Assembly: GCA_921293015.1 (NCBI GenBank)
Contig: OV121081.1
Span: forward strand, 59,723,022-59,787,021
Direction of reading: 5' to 3'
DNA length: 64,000 nt
Source of the DNA: Phorcus lineatus
Lineage: Eukaryota > Mollusca > Gastropoda > Trochida > Trochidae
Shown: positions 1 through 10,422 of the stretch, piece by piece
How the letters are laid out: the number at the start of each line of letters is the position of its first letter
How positions within the stretch are numbered: the stretch's first letter is position 1
Position numbers and translations under genes: made by a program
Notes under the pieces: generated by a model
The model's input: the letters and a program-made list of their open reading frames with translations, nothing else
What the model was told of the DNA's origin: nothing
Database searches by the model: none

Positions 1-254
1 CCTGCAGTTGCATGTAACATAACATATAATTAGATATAATTCTCAATTCTAGAGGGAAAACAACAACAGTGGTGAAAATTAATGTCACCGTTGATACTAG
101 AAATAATGATTTGACAGCTGTTGGTTTACTTCAAGATTTATTTGATTATCATAAATTTTAATTCCCTCATTATTTGAATATACTTGAATTTAAAATTTGA
201 TAGCGGCTTCAGAATCAAAAGTGCCTATATATCTTTTGCGTGTTATTGGTAAGA
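1..254. other. No gene seen
   Basis: AT-rich sequence upstream of the first SINE. I see no coding signal. A short frame spanning 197-391 runs into the SINE and is a by-product of it. Confidence 0.5.
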
Positions 255-559
255 GGGGCGGGATAGTGGTTAGCGCGTTCGGCTTCGGATCAAGAGGTCC
301 GTGGTTCGAATCCCTTCAGGGGCTCTGCAACTTTGTCTGCACTAGAGAACTGTTCTACATGCAGTCAGGTTTGGGTGCAATTCTACACTGAATTTCAGTG
401 CGGTACCACCCATGGTTCGCTAGTTCCAGCCGACGCGCACAGGCTTCACCGCAATGCATAGCCACATTGGTGTTGCGGGCTTTCTCCCTGCAATAATACT
501 AGCGGCCGCGATGTCAGTAAAGTACTTTTGAAAGCGGCTTTAAACCCCACATCACCTCA
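255..559 (+). repeat. tRNA-derived SINE, copy 1 (near full length)
   Basis: The element starts with a tRNA-like head. An A-box-like segment (TAGTGGTTAGCGCG) is followed by a perfect B box, GGTTCGAATCC, at 303-313, which together form an internal RNA polymerase III promoter. A non-tRNA body of about 200 bp follows. It contains TGGTTCGCTAGTTCCAGCCG, a GCGGCCGC site, and a 3' end like TTAAACCCCACATCACCTCA. The same body occurs at 10987, 55435 and 60227, always on the plus strand, which defines a dispersed family. It would be transcribed by Pol III and mobilised by a partner LINE. The head does not fold as a working tRNA because the acceptor ends do not pair. It resembles the molluscan V-type SINEs, but I cannot assign the family by name. 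Confidence 0.85.
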
Positions 560-640
560 ACTATTCCTTTATGGTAAGATCTATAAGTATTCTCCAATAA
601 CAGTCAATTCGTCGTGCCCTTAGAGTTTCTGACACTGATG

Positions 641-805
641 CCATTAATCTATGACAGGACAATAGGATGTTAGTCTATGGAAGGAACAATAGTGGCGCCT
701 GAACGATTTCAATATCCCATTACGACTTTACCTCTCAGCCGTCTAACGAGTTAATAACCGTGTTGTAAATATCTCATTGCTTAGAACTGCATTTCAGTTG
801 AGCGT
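641..805. repeat. Duplicated block A0 (partner at 29493)
   Basis: This block matches 29493-29655 in the same orientation. The first 24 bases (CCATTAATCTATGACAGGAC and onward) agree at 23 positions. Later shared words include TAACGAGTTAATAAC and GAACTGCATTTCA. It is the first of a colinear series of paired blocks that define the large tandem duplication. I see no open frame conserved between the two members. Confidence 0.8.
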
Positions 806-1523
806 GTCTGAAGGCTACGATTGTAGACTTTAAAGGCAATAACATTTCATAAGTATAACTTCACATGTCTACAGGTTGATTAGATTTATTAACATTACTC
901 ATTCTACCATTGGCTGGTTATTCGATTCTGATTGGTTGTTTTGTCCGTTTCACAGTGTATCAATTAATGACTGGAGTTGCTCTGTTTACCTGAAATCAGT
1001 TTACAATGTATTAATACATACATTGACTTCAGCGTCGGTTTTCTGCTTTTAAATGTGATTAATCTCTTTCCAATAGGAATTAACCGTATTTCTTTTGTGT
1101 GTTTACACGGAGAGAGCAAATTGATTTGACTATATGTCATATTTTGTACAAAAAAGAAGTTTGAGTTATTAATCAGGGTAAACTAAGCTTTCCGCTACTG
1201 GGCATGCAGCATCATTCCTCGAATACGGTAACAAAACAATGACGCGACGTCATTTCGCGAGTCATATATTTGCTTCATAGGGATGTCGCAGTCTTTGTTT
1301 ACTATCAACACAAGAAAACAAACTTTTTATACGAGTCAGTATTTACATTTGTACTACGTACTATGACAATACCATTTTGTGAACATGCAGTATTAGTTTT
1401 ACCTTTGTTAACGCAAAATCCCCGATACAGACGAGTTCACTTTTGTCTCCTGAAGTCGGAACCTTTTACACCGTGCATTTCGCTAGGAAAAAGAGTTCAG
1501 CATTAAAATCGTCATGGTAGAAT
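806..1523. other. No gene seen
   Basis: AT-rich sequence with no convincing ORF. A 78-codon frame at 1270-1506 has no recognisable domain and no splice context, so I do not call it. Confidence 0.4.
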
Positions 1524-1643
1524 GGAGATAAACCTAGTGTGTTTGAAAATCAGAGACATGTTATACTGGATTGATAGCGAGTAAATTTGAATTGAAACCG
1601 AACGCTCATGTCTCTGATTTTCAAACACACTAGGTTTATCTCC
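1524..1643. repeat. Perfect 37-bp inverted repeat with 46-bp loop
   Basis: Bases 1524-1560 (starting GGAGATAAACCTAGTGTG) are the exact reverse complement of 1607-1643 (ending CACACTAGGTTTATCTCC). The 46-bp spacer is unpaired. No terminal motif, target duplication or coding sequence is visible. A transcript would fold into a perfect 37-bp stem, longer than a usual miRNA stem and without bulges. It may be a recent foldback duplication or a small foldback transposon. Confidence 0.9.
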
Positions 1644-3289
1644 TTAATATATGGTGTACAAATAATGATCTAATGTTGGTTATGACAACATCAGTTTTTC
1701 TTTGTCCATCTTTCACAGTTTGGTGGTATAGTTCAGATTGTGTACACGTGTACAATAGGTTCCATTTTCCTCCCAACCCCCAGTAGAAACAAACACATTT
1801 CCTTTAGCGATTATAAGTTCTTTTTTTCTCATAACACAACGTGAATATAACGTCGATGTAATAAATGCATTTTGAGGTTCAAGGAGAGTAATGAAAACTA
1901 TTTTATGTTCATCAAATTCATGTTGAATTCTAACCATTAGAGAGAATTACATCAAAGATTTAAAAACATTTTACGTTGATGAATCACCGATATGATAGAT
2001 GCTTTGTATAAAAGGAGACGAAAGATTTTAAGAGTTTAAGTTAAACCTATGAAGTGCATTTATAAAAGTCAAAGGAATATATCAAATAGCCTCACTGAAT
2101 AACCAATACAGACTTACAATGGCAGTTGTCAGATTCGATTTCCTGAGTTCAAATGTTAAAATGACATACTGCCTTCATGTTGAGTTATATGTCCATGTTC
2201 AAAGACCATCTTTAACTTCTAGCATAAAGTAGTTTTCAAAGCTCTTTGGAATAGATCCATTTAAAAGTTAGTTAACACGTGTTTGTACAGCTTGCTTTTT
2301 TACGAATATACACTAGATACATGTAACTGTACTTAACTGGAAAATGATTGCCACATTCTCATATTTATTGATGCATTTTTAATGTCATCTCTTGCTGATG
2401 TTACGTGTTCTTTTAGGTAATCTCCTGTGATAAAGACACACTTTTTAGAACATTTCAAATGAATAAAACTGATTGTTAATGCTCTGTAAGATCGAGTAAG
2501 TCGAGAATAACATATTAAATGAATATCTAGACTGTCCATGTACATATTTTTATGACACTTTAAGTGATGGCTGTTATAACTAGAAAAATATTGAATAACG
2601 TATATTGCATACATGTAGATGCAACTTTTACAAGAACAAACCAAACCTAAGGACATTGTTCTAGTTAAACGATTTGTTATCTACTTTTACAAGGAAAGAA
2701 GTCTAAAATAACAGCAATAATTCTTTTATTGATATTTTAGAATAAAATATCGTATGCATATGCAGAAAAAGAACTGGCAATTCATATAACTTTTATCATT
2801 CGTACATACGATTAAAACAATTTAGATTATAATGTATTTACATTTTTCTTGTTGTGAGTGATTTTATTTAAGAAATAAAGTTCGCTCTACCCCAATGTGT
2901 TTTGTAATAAAGTATAGTTTTGCCCTGAACTATTATAGTTAAAGCACGAGGACGGTAGTTTCTTTTCTAAGATGCTAAAATGATCTATACGAGGACCACT
3001 CTGATTTTAGTAATCTCGAAATAAAATATAGTGTTTACATTGCTCACATTAATAATCCATGAACAGGGCTAACTGTTTGCTATTCCAAGTATGGAACTCG
3101 ACCCCTTGTTTAAAACGACATTTAGTTGGTTAAAGCATTGATTACTGCAGTTTTGCACTTTAACTTTTTCATTTATTCAATTTTGAATTATAGTTTCTTC
3201 TTATTTTTTTCTTTAAAAACTTGAACAAACAAATTAACACCTCTTGTTTTAAAAAAAACCCATTTACTTTTACAAACTCGTGTCGTGCG
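1644..3289. other. No gene seen
   Basis: AT-rich sequence. Minus-strand frames at 1713-1937 and 2333-2656 lack recognisable domains. No repeat family is identified. Confidence 0.4.
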
Positions 3290-3440
3290 ATTATGCAGTG
3301 CGGGCCCCATTGCCCATATAAGGCTTATCACGTGGTTAACATTCCACAAAGAATTATGGGTATTGTTTGTTTTGGAAGCGTGATGGCGGACTGAATCCGG
3401 ATATCCTTTTTTGTGCTGGTGTCATAAACGTTGAATGGTG
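3290..3440 (+). promoter_or_regulatory. Promoter-like patch with CArG and E-box motifs
   Basis: This stretch is richer in G+C and CpG than its surroundings. It holds an exact CArG box, CCATATAAGG (SRF-type, CC then six A/T then GG), near 3314, which also contains a TATA-like core. It also holds an E-box, CACGTG, near 3331, and GTGATGGCGGACTG near 3380, which resembles a YY1-type initiator region. TGACGTGA half-sites (CRE/UPR-like) lie at about 3548 and 3588, with further TGACG half-sites near 3804 and 3823. Motif presence is seen directly. Promoter function is inference, and no clear plus-strand gene follows. Confidence 0.3.
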
Positions 3441-3453
3441 GTGCTTTAATCTA

Positions 3454-3726
3454 TTATATAAGCAGACTAGTACTGTTGGGGTTGTGCACCCAGAATTGCT
3501 TAATCATTAGGTTGACCTTATCACATTGAACCTGGTAGAGACGGTTGACGTGAACCAACGTCACAGTCCCACGGGGCGCCGTTACCTGACGTGAAACAAC
3601 GCGGTCACTCGACAGTCGACAAGCATTTGCTTTCCATTCTTCTTTCCGATAGATAGAACTAGAAAATTCGATACTAATCTCCATTAAAAGAAACATTAGC
3701 AGCAAAATCGCCAATACGATAGACAT
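3454..3726 (-). CDS. Candidate secreted-protein ORF or first exon, unknown
   Basis: The frame is open for 90 residues from the ATG at 3726, and stays open upstream of it to about 3813 without another ATG. The N-terminus is hydrophobic (MSIVLAILLLMFLLMEISIE), like a signal peptide or anchor, followed by a charged stretch with KEEWKANACR near residue 35. The sequence CAG/GTAACG near 3585 would make a good splice donor, so the real exon may end there, after about 47 residues. A TATA box on the same strand lies about 290 bases upstream at 4014-4022. Base composition is less AT-rich than the neighbourhood. I do not recognise a family, and copy B has no similar ORF near 31 kb. A chance frame cannot be excluded. 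Confidence 0.3.
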   Translation of the reverse strand: MSIVLAILLLMFLLMEISIEFSSSIYRKEEWKANACRLSSDRVVSRQVTAPRGTVTLVHVNRLYQVQCDKVNLMIKQFWVHNPNSTSLLI

Positions 3727-4013
3727 TGATAGGGATAAGCCATGTTGATCGAAAGAACCGCGACGCGCGATCACGAGGGGGCAGCGGGGAAGAGCGGATA
3801 TAACGTCATTCAATTGTTACGTCATGAAAAAACTATACCTTTAATGTCTGATAAAGAACTTTTTTTTTCGATTGTTCTAACCGCTAGGCATCTTAGAATG
3901 GTTGATATGTTTATGCAGAAAAAGAATATAGTTTATGTACTAAGAAAAGGGTAAAAAAGGAAGTATTTGTATAGCAAATACCTCACTTGTCAATAGAGTG
4001 ACAATATGCGGTT

Positions 4014-4022
4014 CTTTATAAA
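4014..4022 (-). promoter_or_regulatory. TATA box candidate
   Basis: The minus strand reads TTTATAAAG, a good TATA match. It lies between the conserved duplicated block at 4060-4235 (upstream on that strand) and the signal-peptide-like ORF starting at 3726. A start site would be expected near 3985-3990. Confidence 0.3.
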
Positions 4023-4059
4023 CACATTCCCATTCTACACTTGTAGCAATGAGTAACCT

Positions 4060-4235
4060 TTAACCTTCGGTCGCCGCCACGTCTCGATCAAGATCAACAA
4101 TGTATTAACCCATGTCACTTATCAGATATTGAACTGTCAGGAGAAAGAAATCAAAAACTGCCGTGTATAGTCTGATTGAAATGACATTAGATAGGTCATG
4201 CCATATTTCTGCCAGTGTAACCTTTTGAGCTAAGG
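4060..4235. repeat. Duplicated block A1, best conserved pair
   Basis: It pairs with 31525-31690. Bases 4102-4155 match 31561-31614 at 48 of 54 positions, higher than the other pairs I counted over 40 bases or more. Shared words include GATATTGAACTGTCA and GTATAGTCTGATT. Weaker relatives of its start, (G/C)ATTAA-C-ATG, occur at 641, 7990, 29493 and 33540, so the module also repeats inside each large copy. No conserved protein frame is seen. Confidence 0.85.
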
Positions 4236-4534
4236 CAACATGTAGTGTATGCGTTTAGATCTCCCTGATTGATCAATCTATTGTCTATTGACTATATGTC
4301 CTAATGGTCTAAACATAAATACGTATTGTGGCACCCTCATTTATGAGCGATTTAGTGTATTGTATGTAAAATTGAATGACAAATTTTTTTATATATGGCC
4401 CTATCAATTCCAATAACATAGAATTATTAAAATGTCGAACATTACATGAACATCCACCAGTCATTCCGTGTGTCATGAGACTGATGGTATTCGAAAATTT
4501 ATAAATTGACATTAAATCAGGCAAAAAGGAAATA

Positions 4535-4625
4535 TCCTTTTTTGTATTCCAAAAATAGTTTTGACAAATTCCTTTCATCATGAAGCAGTGTTCTAAGATC
4601 AAAGCTGTTGATAAGTAAATTATAT
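4535..4625. repeat. Duplicated block (partner at 32515)
   Basis: It matches 32515-32610. The clearest word is GTTGATAAGTAAATTA, preceded in both copies by TTTTGACAAA and AGCAGTG. Order and orientation agree with the neighbouring pairs. Confidence 0.7.
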
Positions 4626-6011
4626 CATCATATTCGCAGGGAGTGAAAAATCATCATTTGTTTGATGAGAGATAATGATATGTGGATCATATAAAAAACA
4701 CTTTTAAAGTTGTTAGATTTCGAGTTTAAGAAGACACAGATAAAAAAGGATCATTAATCTTGAAGTTATACAACAAAGTTGTTATTTAACATTTGAACAT
4801 AGTCTAATATCATGAGCAAACATTTTTATAATACATTATCTGTCACTTATAGGAAATAACTCTGTGTAAACTTGTATATAAAAAAGCGCACATTCGTATT
4901 GTAAACACTCCAACAACCTATTTTGCTGAGTCAAGTATTAACCAGTTGGCGTTAAATCGTGAACGTGTCTACGATACGCAGTAATCTTGGAATTATCGTA
5001 CCAGTGTCATGATAATAATCTCACAAGATGTTAAGTTGACGTAGACTTTGTTCGACTTTATTCTATTGGTGGTCAATGGGATTTGGATATGTTGAACGCG
5101 ATCATGGCGACATATTGAGGTTTGAATTGGTATGAATTGGCAACGTTGTAGACTGTGACGAATGATGTATGGAACAATTAGCCCTCTCATTCAATAATCG
5201 GAATAATGTGACGTTTAAAGATTGTGTTGATGTTCTGATTTCCTATCAAATAACCTTGAACAACCATTATTAAGATCTTTTTGTGAACATTATTGGACTT
5301 TACAACATTAGTCTATCTCAAGACCGATATGTCGACTTATTAAATTCATTGAGGGGAGAATACTGACTTCTTCGCCGTAGATGAACAGTAGATCATTGGT
5401 AAAGAAGAAGAAGACTCATTTACAATTTCAGTTCTTGATTCTCATACATCACTGCAGGGAAGTTTAAGGTCCACAGAGACTGTTACTGAGGTGTTTTGAT
5501 TTAGATATACTAGTGGGCGTTTACCAATCATATTCATTGTGTACAAAATATACTTAACACTTGCTTAAGAATTGTCCGAAAATGCCAGTGGGTGAGCATA
5601 TGAAGTTAAATGTATGTGAGAAGCAACTGCCGTAAAAATTCAAACGCAACGGCTGTTTTAAATGTTGTCATTTGATTTTGCATGGAAACGAAGTTATCAA
5701 TCATCATGCCAGGCCTTACTGACTGAAATAGAAACAACGCTATGAGTCGCAGTTTGTAGTTGCATGCTAATTGAATAATGGTCAGAGCAACATAAATTTT
5801 CCTGCAAACCGATTCTTCTCAAAAGAGACTAATAAATTGCTTCTAATTAGCAGCTACCAAGCGGCCACAGACTGTTCATTCACTCACTTGCATCATGGCT
5901 ATCCTCTTTTCACAATTGTGGAGGCTACAACACAACGCAACCTTGTCAAGAGAAAGCATTCCAATACGAAGAAATCATTAACATACAGTGGATATTGGTC
6001 CAAGGATGTCA
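4626..6011. other. No gene seen
   Basis: AT-rich sequence. Frames at 4993-5190 (minus) and 5771-6040 (plus) lack domains, and the second runs into the foldback element at 6012. Confidence 0.4.
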
Positions 6012-6129
6012 GGTCCTGCTTTCACAAAGCTCTAAGGTGATCGTAAGTCCTTAAGGTAGCCTTAGTGCAATGTTGAAGACTGGGAGTTAAGGTTAACCTT
6101 AGTTAAGGTTGCTTTGTGAAAGCAGGCCC
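6012..6129. mobile_element. Short foldback element (MITE-like), 118 bp
   Basis: The ends form an imperfect terminal inverted repeat. The left end is GGTCCTGCTTTCACAAAGC, and the right end read on the other strand is GGGCCTGCTTTCACAAAGC (one mismatch in 19). The interior carries several further copies of TTAAGGT / ACCTTA that can also pair, so the whole element folds back on itself. It has no coding capacity. This is the usual form of a non-autonomous DNA transposon. I cannot name the family and no clear target duplication is visible. Confidence 0.65.
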
Positions 6130-6203
6130 AAGTATGGAATTTATATTTGTTTTTATTTGACATGTTTAAATAAGAAGTTTTTAACCATTGATAATAATGA
6201 AAG

Positions 6204-7744
6204 TATGCTCATAAGAGAAGGGGCAGATTTTATTGTGTTTTTATAAATTTTGCAAAAGCCTTTGATACTATTAATCATTAAGGTCTCTTTGATTGTCTTA
6301 AGGATGGCGGTATAACTGGTAAATTCTTCAATATCTTAGTATCAATGTATTCAAAGCTGGTAGCTTGTGTAAGGACTCCAAGTGGCCTCACTGATACTTT
6401 CAAATGTAACCAAGGTACCCGTCAAGGATGTATGTTAAGTCCTTTAATATTCACTATCTTCATTAACAAGCTTTTTACAGTTTTAGAAAATTTTGGAGGG
6501 AAGGGTGTAAATATATATTTCTAATGTGGATAACCTTTATACATTAATGTTTGCGGATGATGTGTCAGGGTTTGCTGATACAGCACTTCATTTGCAGAAA
6601 AGGTTAAATGCACTAGAGTTATTTTGTAGGCACACTGGCATGAAGGTAAACTTAAATAAAACAAAGATTATGGTGTTTCGCAATTCAGGCTATTTGCGGC
6701 ATTATGAAAAATGGTTTTTCGAAGGGAAACAGATTGAGGTTGTATCTTCTTATAGGTATCTTGGTATAGTTTTCACTCCTAGACTTTCATGGACTAAGGC
6801 TAAACACTGTCTGACTTCCCAAGGTAATAAAGCACTTATCTTTTCAAAGATCTTTTGGAACTTTGTTGTCTAATGATCTATTTAAACTGTTTGATTCTAT
6901 TATTCTGCCTATTTTGTGTTATGGATCTGAAATCTGGGGAACATCTTATTGTAAAGTTATTGAAAGCCTCCAGATTAAAGTTTGTAGGCATCTCCTAAGA
7001 GTTGGTAGAAATGTTAGTAGCAGTATTGTTTTAGGAGAATGTGGTCGGCTCCCATTACAGTTTAATTATATGTCTAGAGCGGTCAAATATTGGTGTAGGT
7101 TAATTCAACTAGATCCACAAAGACTTCCATCTCAGGGTTATAACATGTTAAAATCTCCTGATGATTCGGGTAGGTCAACTTGGGTTATATACATAAAGAA
7201 TATGTTATATCAATATGGTTTTGGATATGTATGGCTCTCACAAGATGTTGGGGATAGCAAGGCTTTTATGAAACAGTTTAAACTTAGACTTTCTGATACT
7301 CTGAAACAATCATGGTCTGCCAATATTCATAATCTTTCAGATTCATTTGCTTATAAACAATTTAAAACATTACTACAAGTGGAAAGCTATCTAACATTAT
7401 CAATATCTCCTTATCATAAATGTCTGCTAGCAAAATTTAGGTGTAGCAATTTTGGGCTAAGCATAGAAACAGGACGATACAATAATTTATCAATTCCTGA
7501 CAGAGTATGTTCTTACTGCAAAATAAACAATATTAACAGCATTGAATATGAATTGCACATTCTATTTGATTGTAAATTATATGAAGATGCTAGAAATAGT
7601 TTTATTACTCCACTTTTGTACAGTACTGCTAACAACCACAATTTCATCTACCTCCTTAACAGTAAAGATAGAAATATTATCTTGAATGTATGTAAATTCC
7701 TTAAATGTATATATAAAACTAGAGCTAAAATTGTATATGCATAA
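6204..7744 (+). pseudogene. LINE ORF2 fragment: reverse transcriptase and C-terminus, broken
   Basis: Coding spans three frames. The first part (6204 to about 6512) shows the RT start INFAKAFD, then GGITGKF and QGTRQGCMLSP. A TAA stop interrupts it at 6279. The frame shifts near 6512-6525 to give the catalytic FADD motif (about 6550), NLNKTKIMVF and SYRYLGIVF. It shifts again near 6845 to the 290-residue C-terminal part, with ILPILCYGSEIWG and a zinc-knuckle-like CSYC ... H-x4-C near 7510-7580. The frame ends at a normal stop at 7744. This is the polymerase of a Jockey/CR1/I-type LINE in the broad sense, and I cannot assign the clade. With one stop and two frameshifts it is dead. Confidence 0.85.
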
Positions 7745-7828
7745 AACCTGTAACCTTTTATATGCGCTTGTAAAACTATTGGAAATGTAGTTTGTATTAT
7801 GGGCCTTTGGCCTTTATACTGAATAAAA

Positions 7829-7848
7829 TGTCTGTCTGTCTGTCTGTC
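7829..7848 (+). repeat. (TGTC)n tail of LINE copy 1
   Basis: About five tandem TGTC units directly follow AATAAAA and directly precede the 3' target duplication. They are therefore the element's 3' terminus and not an independent microsatellite. Confidence 0.85.
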
Positions 7849-7939
7849 TAATAATGAAAGCGCAACTAATTCATGGATTTAAGTTCTAAAGTCTATAGAT
7901 CACTGTTTGTTCCACTAAGGGCAATCGGTATTCTGTTAG

Positions 7940-8100
7940 AAGAATGGTCATCCCTTGAATCCATTGATCAGTGCCACATTTTATATTAACCTATGTCGCC
8001 ACCCACTTATCGATCTGTCAAGTGACAGAAATGAATTTAGTGTATACAATCTATGTTCAGGTCATGTTAATCTGACATCCTAACATCGTTCTTGCTTTAT
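7940..8100. repeat. Weak repeat of the block-A1 module (A2)
   Basis: It resembles 4102 and 33540. It carries TATTAACCTATGTCGCCACC, then a CTGTCAAGTGACAGAAATGA stretch, and then CAGGTCATG. Similarity is patchy, but spacing to the next block (8690) matches that of the copy-B counterpart (33540 to 34229). Confidence 0.45.
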
Positions 8101-8858
8101 ATTTGTAAGGGATCAGGTTAAACATTTTATCACTGAACATGGCTGAGACTGATTTTAGTAAATAAACAAGTCAAATGCAGATAAACGTTTATGTATAATG
8201 CTCTAGTAATCGTTGACATGCTTTTGTTAACAATCGTATTAGAACTGTTGTTTAATGACGGATCACTTAGATGACTGTTCAAGCTTTTAGAAACGTTAAA
8301 TTGAAAAAAGTCACATCATTTTTTAATCTTTAAGTTCTCCATCTGAATTACCTGAAAAGCCTTATTACCATCAATTACCAATCAGTTACCGCCAATTAAA
8401 AAGTTTTATAACAGAAGATATTTCAGATAAACTCACCGCAGATACCTTTTTAAGCATTTTATTGATAAAAAGGGAATATTTGGATTCATTTGAATTTTGA
8501 AAGTAAACATAAAAAATAAGTAAATGAAATTTTCTTTCAGTGTACCAGCTATAAAGGGGTAGAAGAGACAAATTGTTTGCATGGTTGAAAACATTCATCA
8601 TTTAGAGTTCTTTATTCAGAACAATGTACACTACTCGTGATTGTGCATTGATTCAATGGCGCACGTTTTAACTGGACCACTTTCACGTTTCCAGACTGAT
8701 CGATCTGTCAAAATGGACCCATTCGCTGTTATTGTAATTCCTGAGAATAAATATCATTACGGCTCGTTTCCTTTGGAAAAGCTGTTTCTGTATCAAGATT
8801 TGTTTCAATTTCCCAAAGTTAAATGCCTTGAAGACACTTACAAGAAACATTTTGATTC

Positions 8859-10184
8859 GAGAGCTACCTTGAGAACAGAGAACAAAGTGTTGTTATTAAT
8901 GGTTTCCGATCTGACAACAGGCAAGTCTTCGCTGGCGTGCCACAAGGTTCCGTCTTGGGGCCGCTTTTGTTTATTTTATATATCAACGATATAGTTGAAG
9001 GCATCAATTGCAATATACGGCTCTTCGCGGACGATACATCCCTATACGCGATTATTGGGGATCCCGTTGAAACTTCTGCTGATATAAATGATGACTTGAA
9101 GCGAATTTCTGAATGGGCGGACAAATGGCAGGTATCATTTAATCCAAATAAAACTGTTTCTATTCGGTTTACTAGAAAATTGCAACCAGTTCAAATGCCA
9201 GATTTGACCATGAATGATAATACTATTGACTCGGTTCAAAGTCACAAACATTTGGGCCTTACTTTACAACATGACTGTTCTTGGAATGACCATATAAATG
9301 AAACTGTTAAAAAGGTTGCCCCAATGGTTAATTGTCTTAGGAGTCTCAAATATAGATTGAACCGAAAAACATTAGAGATAATGTACAAACAGTTCATTCT
9401 TCCTGTATTTGACTACTGTAGTCATATATGGGATAACTGTACAAAACAACAAGCAGATATGTTAGAAAAACTTAATCTTGATGCTCTGAGAACTGTGTGT
9501 GGTGCCGTCCGTGGTACGAGTCATGATAAAATATATAAAGAAACAAATTGCAAACCATTAATCCATAGACGATATGTAAACAAATTAAGTTTGTTTTATA
9601 GTATGGTTAATAATAATACACCAAGTTATCTTAGCAACCTTGTGCCTCATAAGATATCAGATTTTGTTGATTACAATCTTCGCGATGACTCAAAACTTCA
9701 GACCATAAACTGTAAAACAGTAAATTATGCAAAATCCTTCCTTCCTGACACAGTTAAATTATGGAATTCATTACCGATAGAACACAGAAACTCCCCATCT
9801 TTATCGACATTCAAAAAAGCCATAGACACGGAAACTGAAATGCATACTAATTTCGACTTACATTATGGTAGTAGATTTTCTCAAATAATACATTCTCGCC
9901 TTAGACTTGAATGCAGCAACTTAAATGCACACAAGTATGAAAGATTCATATCATCAACTCCCGACTGTTCTTGTGGCCATAACTATGAAGATTCGACCCA
10001 TTATTTCTTTTCATGTCCATTGTTCATGAATATAAGGGAAAATATGTTTTTCTATAACAAAGGTTTTGACCTGAGATCGGTCCTATTTGGAAACCCAAAT
10101 TGTTCCTCTTATGTAAATCACGAACTATTGATATCTGTGCACGAATTTATAGATTTAACAGGCAGATTTGCATCGGATCCATAA
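8859..10184 (+). pseudogene. LINE reverse transcriptase, 5'-truncated but otherwise open
   Basis: The surviving frame of about 440 codons has no internal stop or frameshift. It begins [16 protein letters not shown], then has the RT motif [19 protein letters not shown] (near 8934) and the catalytic [10 protein letters not shown] (near 9020). These are followed by [23 protein letters not shown] and [13 protein letters not shown], and near the C-terminus a CSCGH ... HYFFSCPLF cysteine/histidine cluster. The [10 protein letters not shown] and FADDT motifs place it in the Jockey/CR1/L2-like LINE superfamily. It polymerises cDNA on nicked target DNA. The endonuclease and the first RT motifs are missing because of truncation. 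The intact frame suggests a fairly young insertion compared with LINE copy 1. Confidence 0.9.
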
Positions 10185-10422
10185 TTGATATATTTCATTG
10201 TTATATTGGTAAAGCTTGTTGGCGACTATATATTCATATATATTTTTTTTATATACACCATGACATGTTCTTTATCTTGCTGGCGTATGTATAGATAAGT
10301 ATATATATTCATTATACAATCACCATGATATGTTCTATATTTTGTATTTTGGAGCGGTATTAACATAAGCTTCTAGCTTGTTTACCAATCCAGTTCTTTT
10401 CTGAAATAAATATGTTTAAACC
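8859..10422 (+). mobile_element. 5'-truncated LINE copy 2, flanked by 12-bp TSD
   Basis: An exact 12-bp duplication, ACATTTTGATTC, lies at 8847-8858 and 10423-10434. The element starts abruptly in the RT domain at codons for ESYLENR and ends about 240 bp after the ORF stop, with AATAAA at 10405-10410. The 3' UTR is very AT-rich. The unoccupied version of the same target survives at about 34370-34420 in copy B: joining 10435 onward to the left flank matches it at 32 of 40 bases across the junction side. This shows that insertion happened after the large duplication. Confidence 0.92.

Larger units (their letters stand above)
6204..7848 (+). mobile_element. 5'-truncated non-LTR retrotransposon (LINE) copy 1
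   Basis: The insertion is bounded by an exact 12-bp target site duplication, TAATAATGAAAG, at 6192-6203 and 7849-7860. The element begins inside the reverse transcriptase domain and ends with AATAAA followed by a (TGTC)n tail at 7829-7848. Such 5' truncation, a simple-repeat tail and a target duplication are the marks of target-primed reverse transcription. The length is 1645 bp, about a third of an intact LINE. I see no counterpart in copy B, so it probably inserted after the large duplication. Confidence 0.9.

Noticed and set aside
255-325. A possible functional tRNA gene
   Set aside because: A and B boxes are present, but the acceptor ends do not pair and the same head with the same long body recurs at 10987. 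It is a SINE head.
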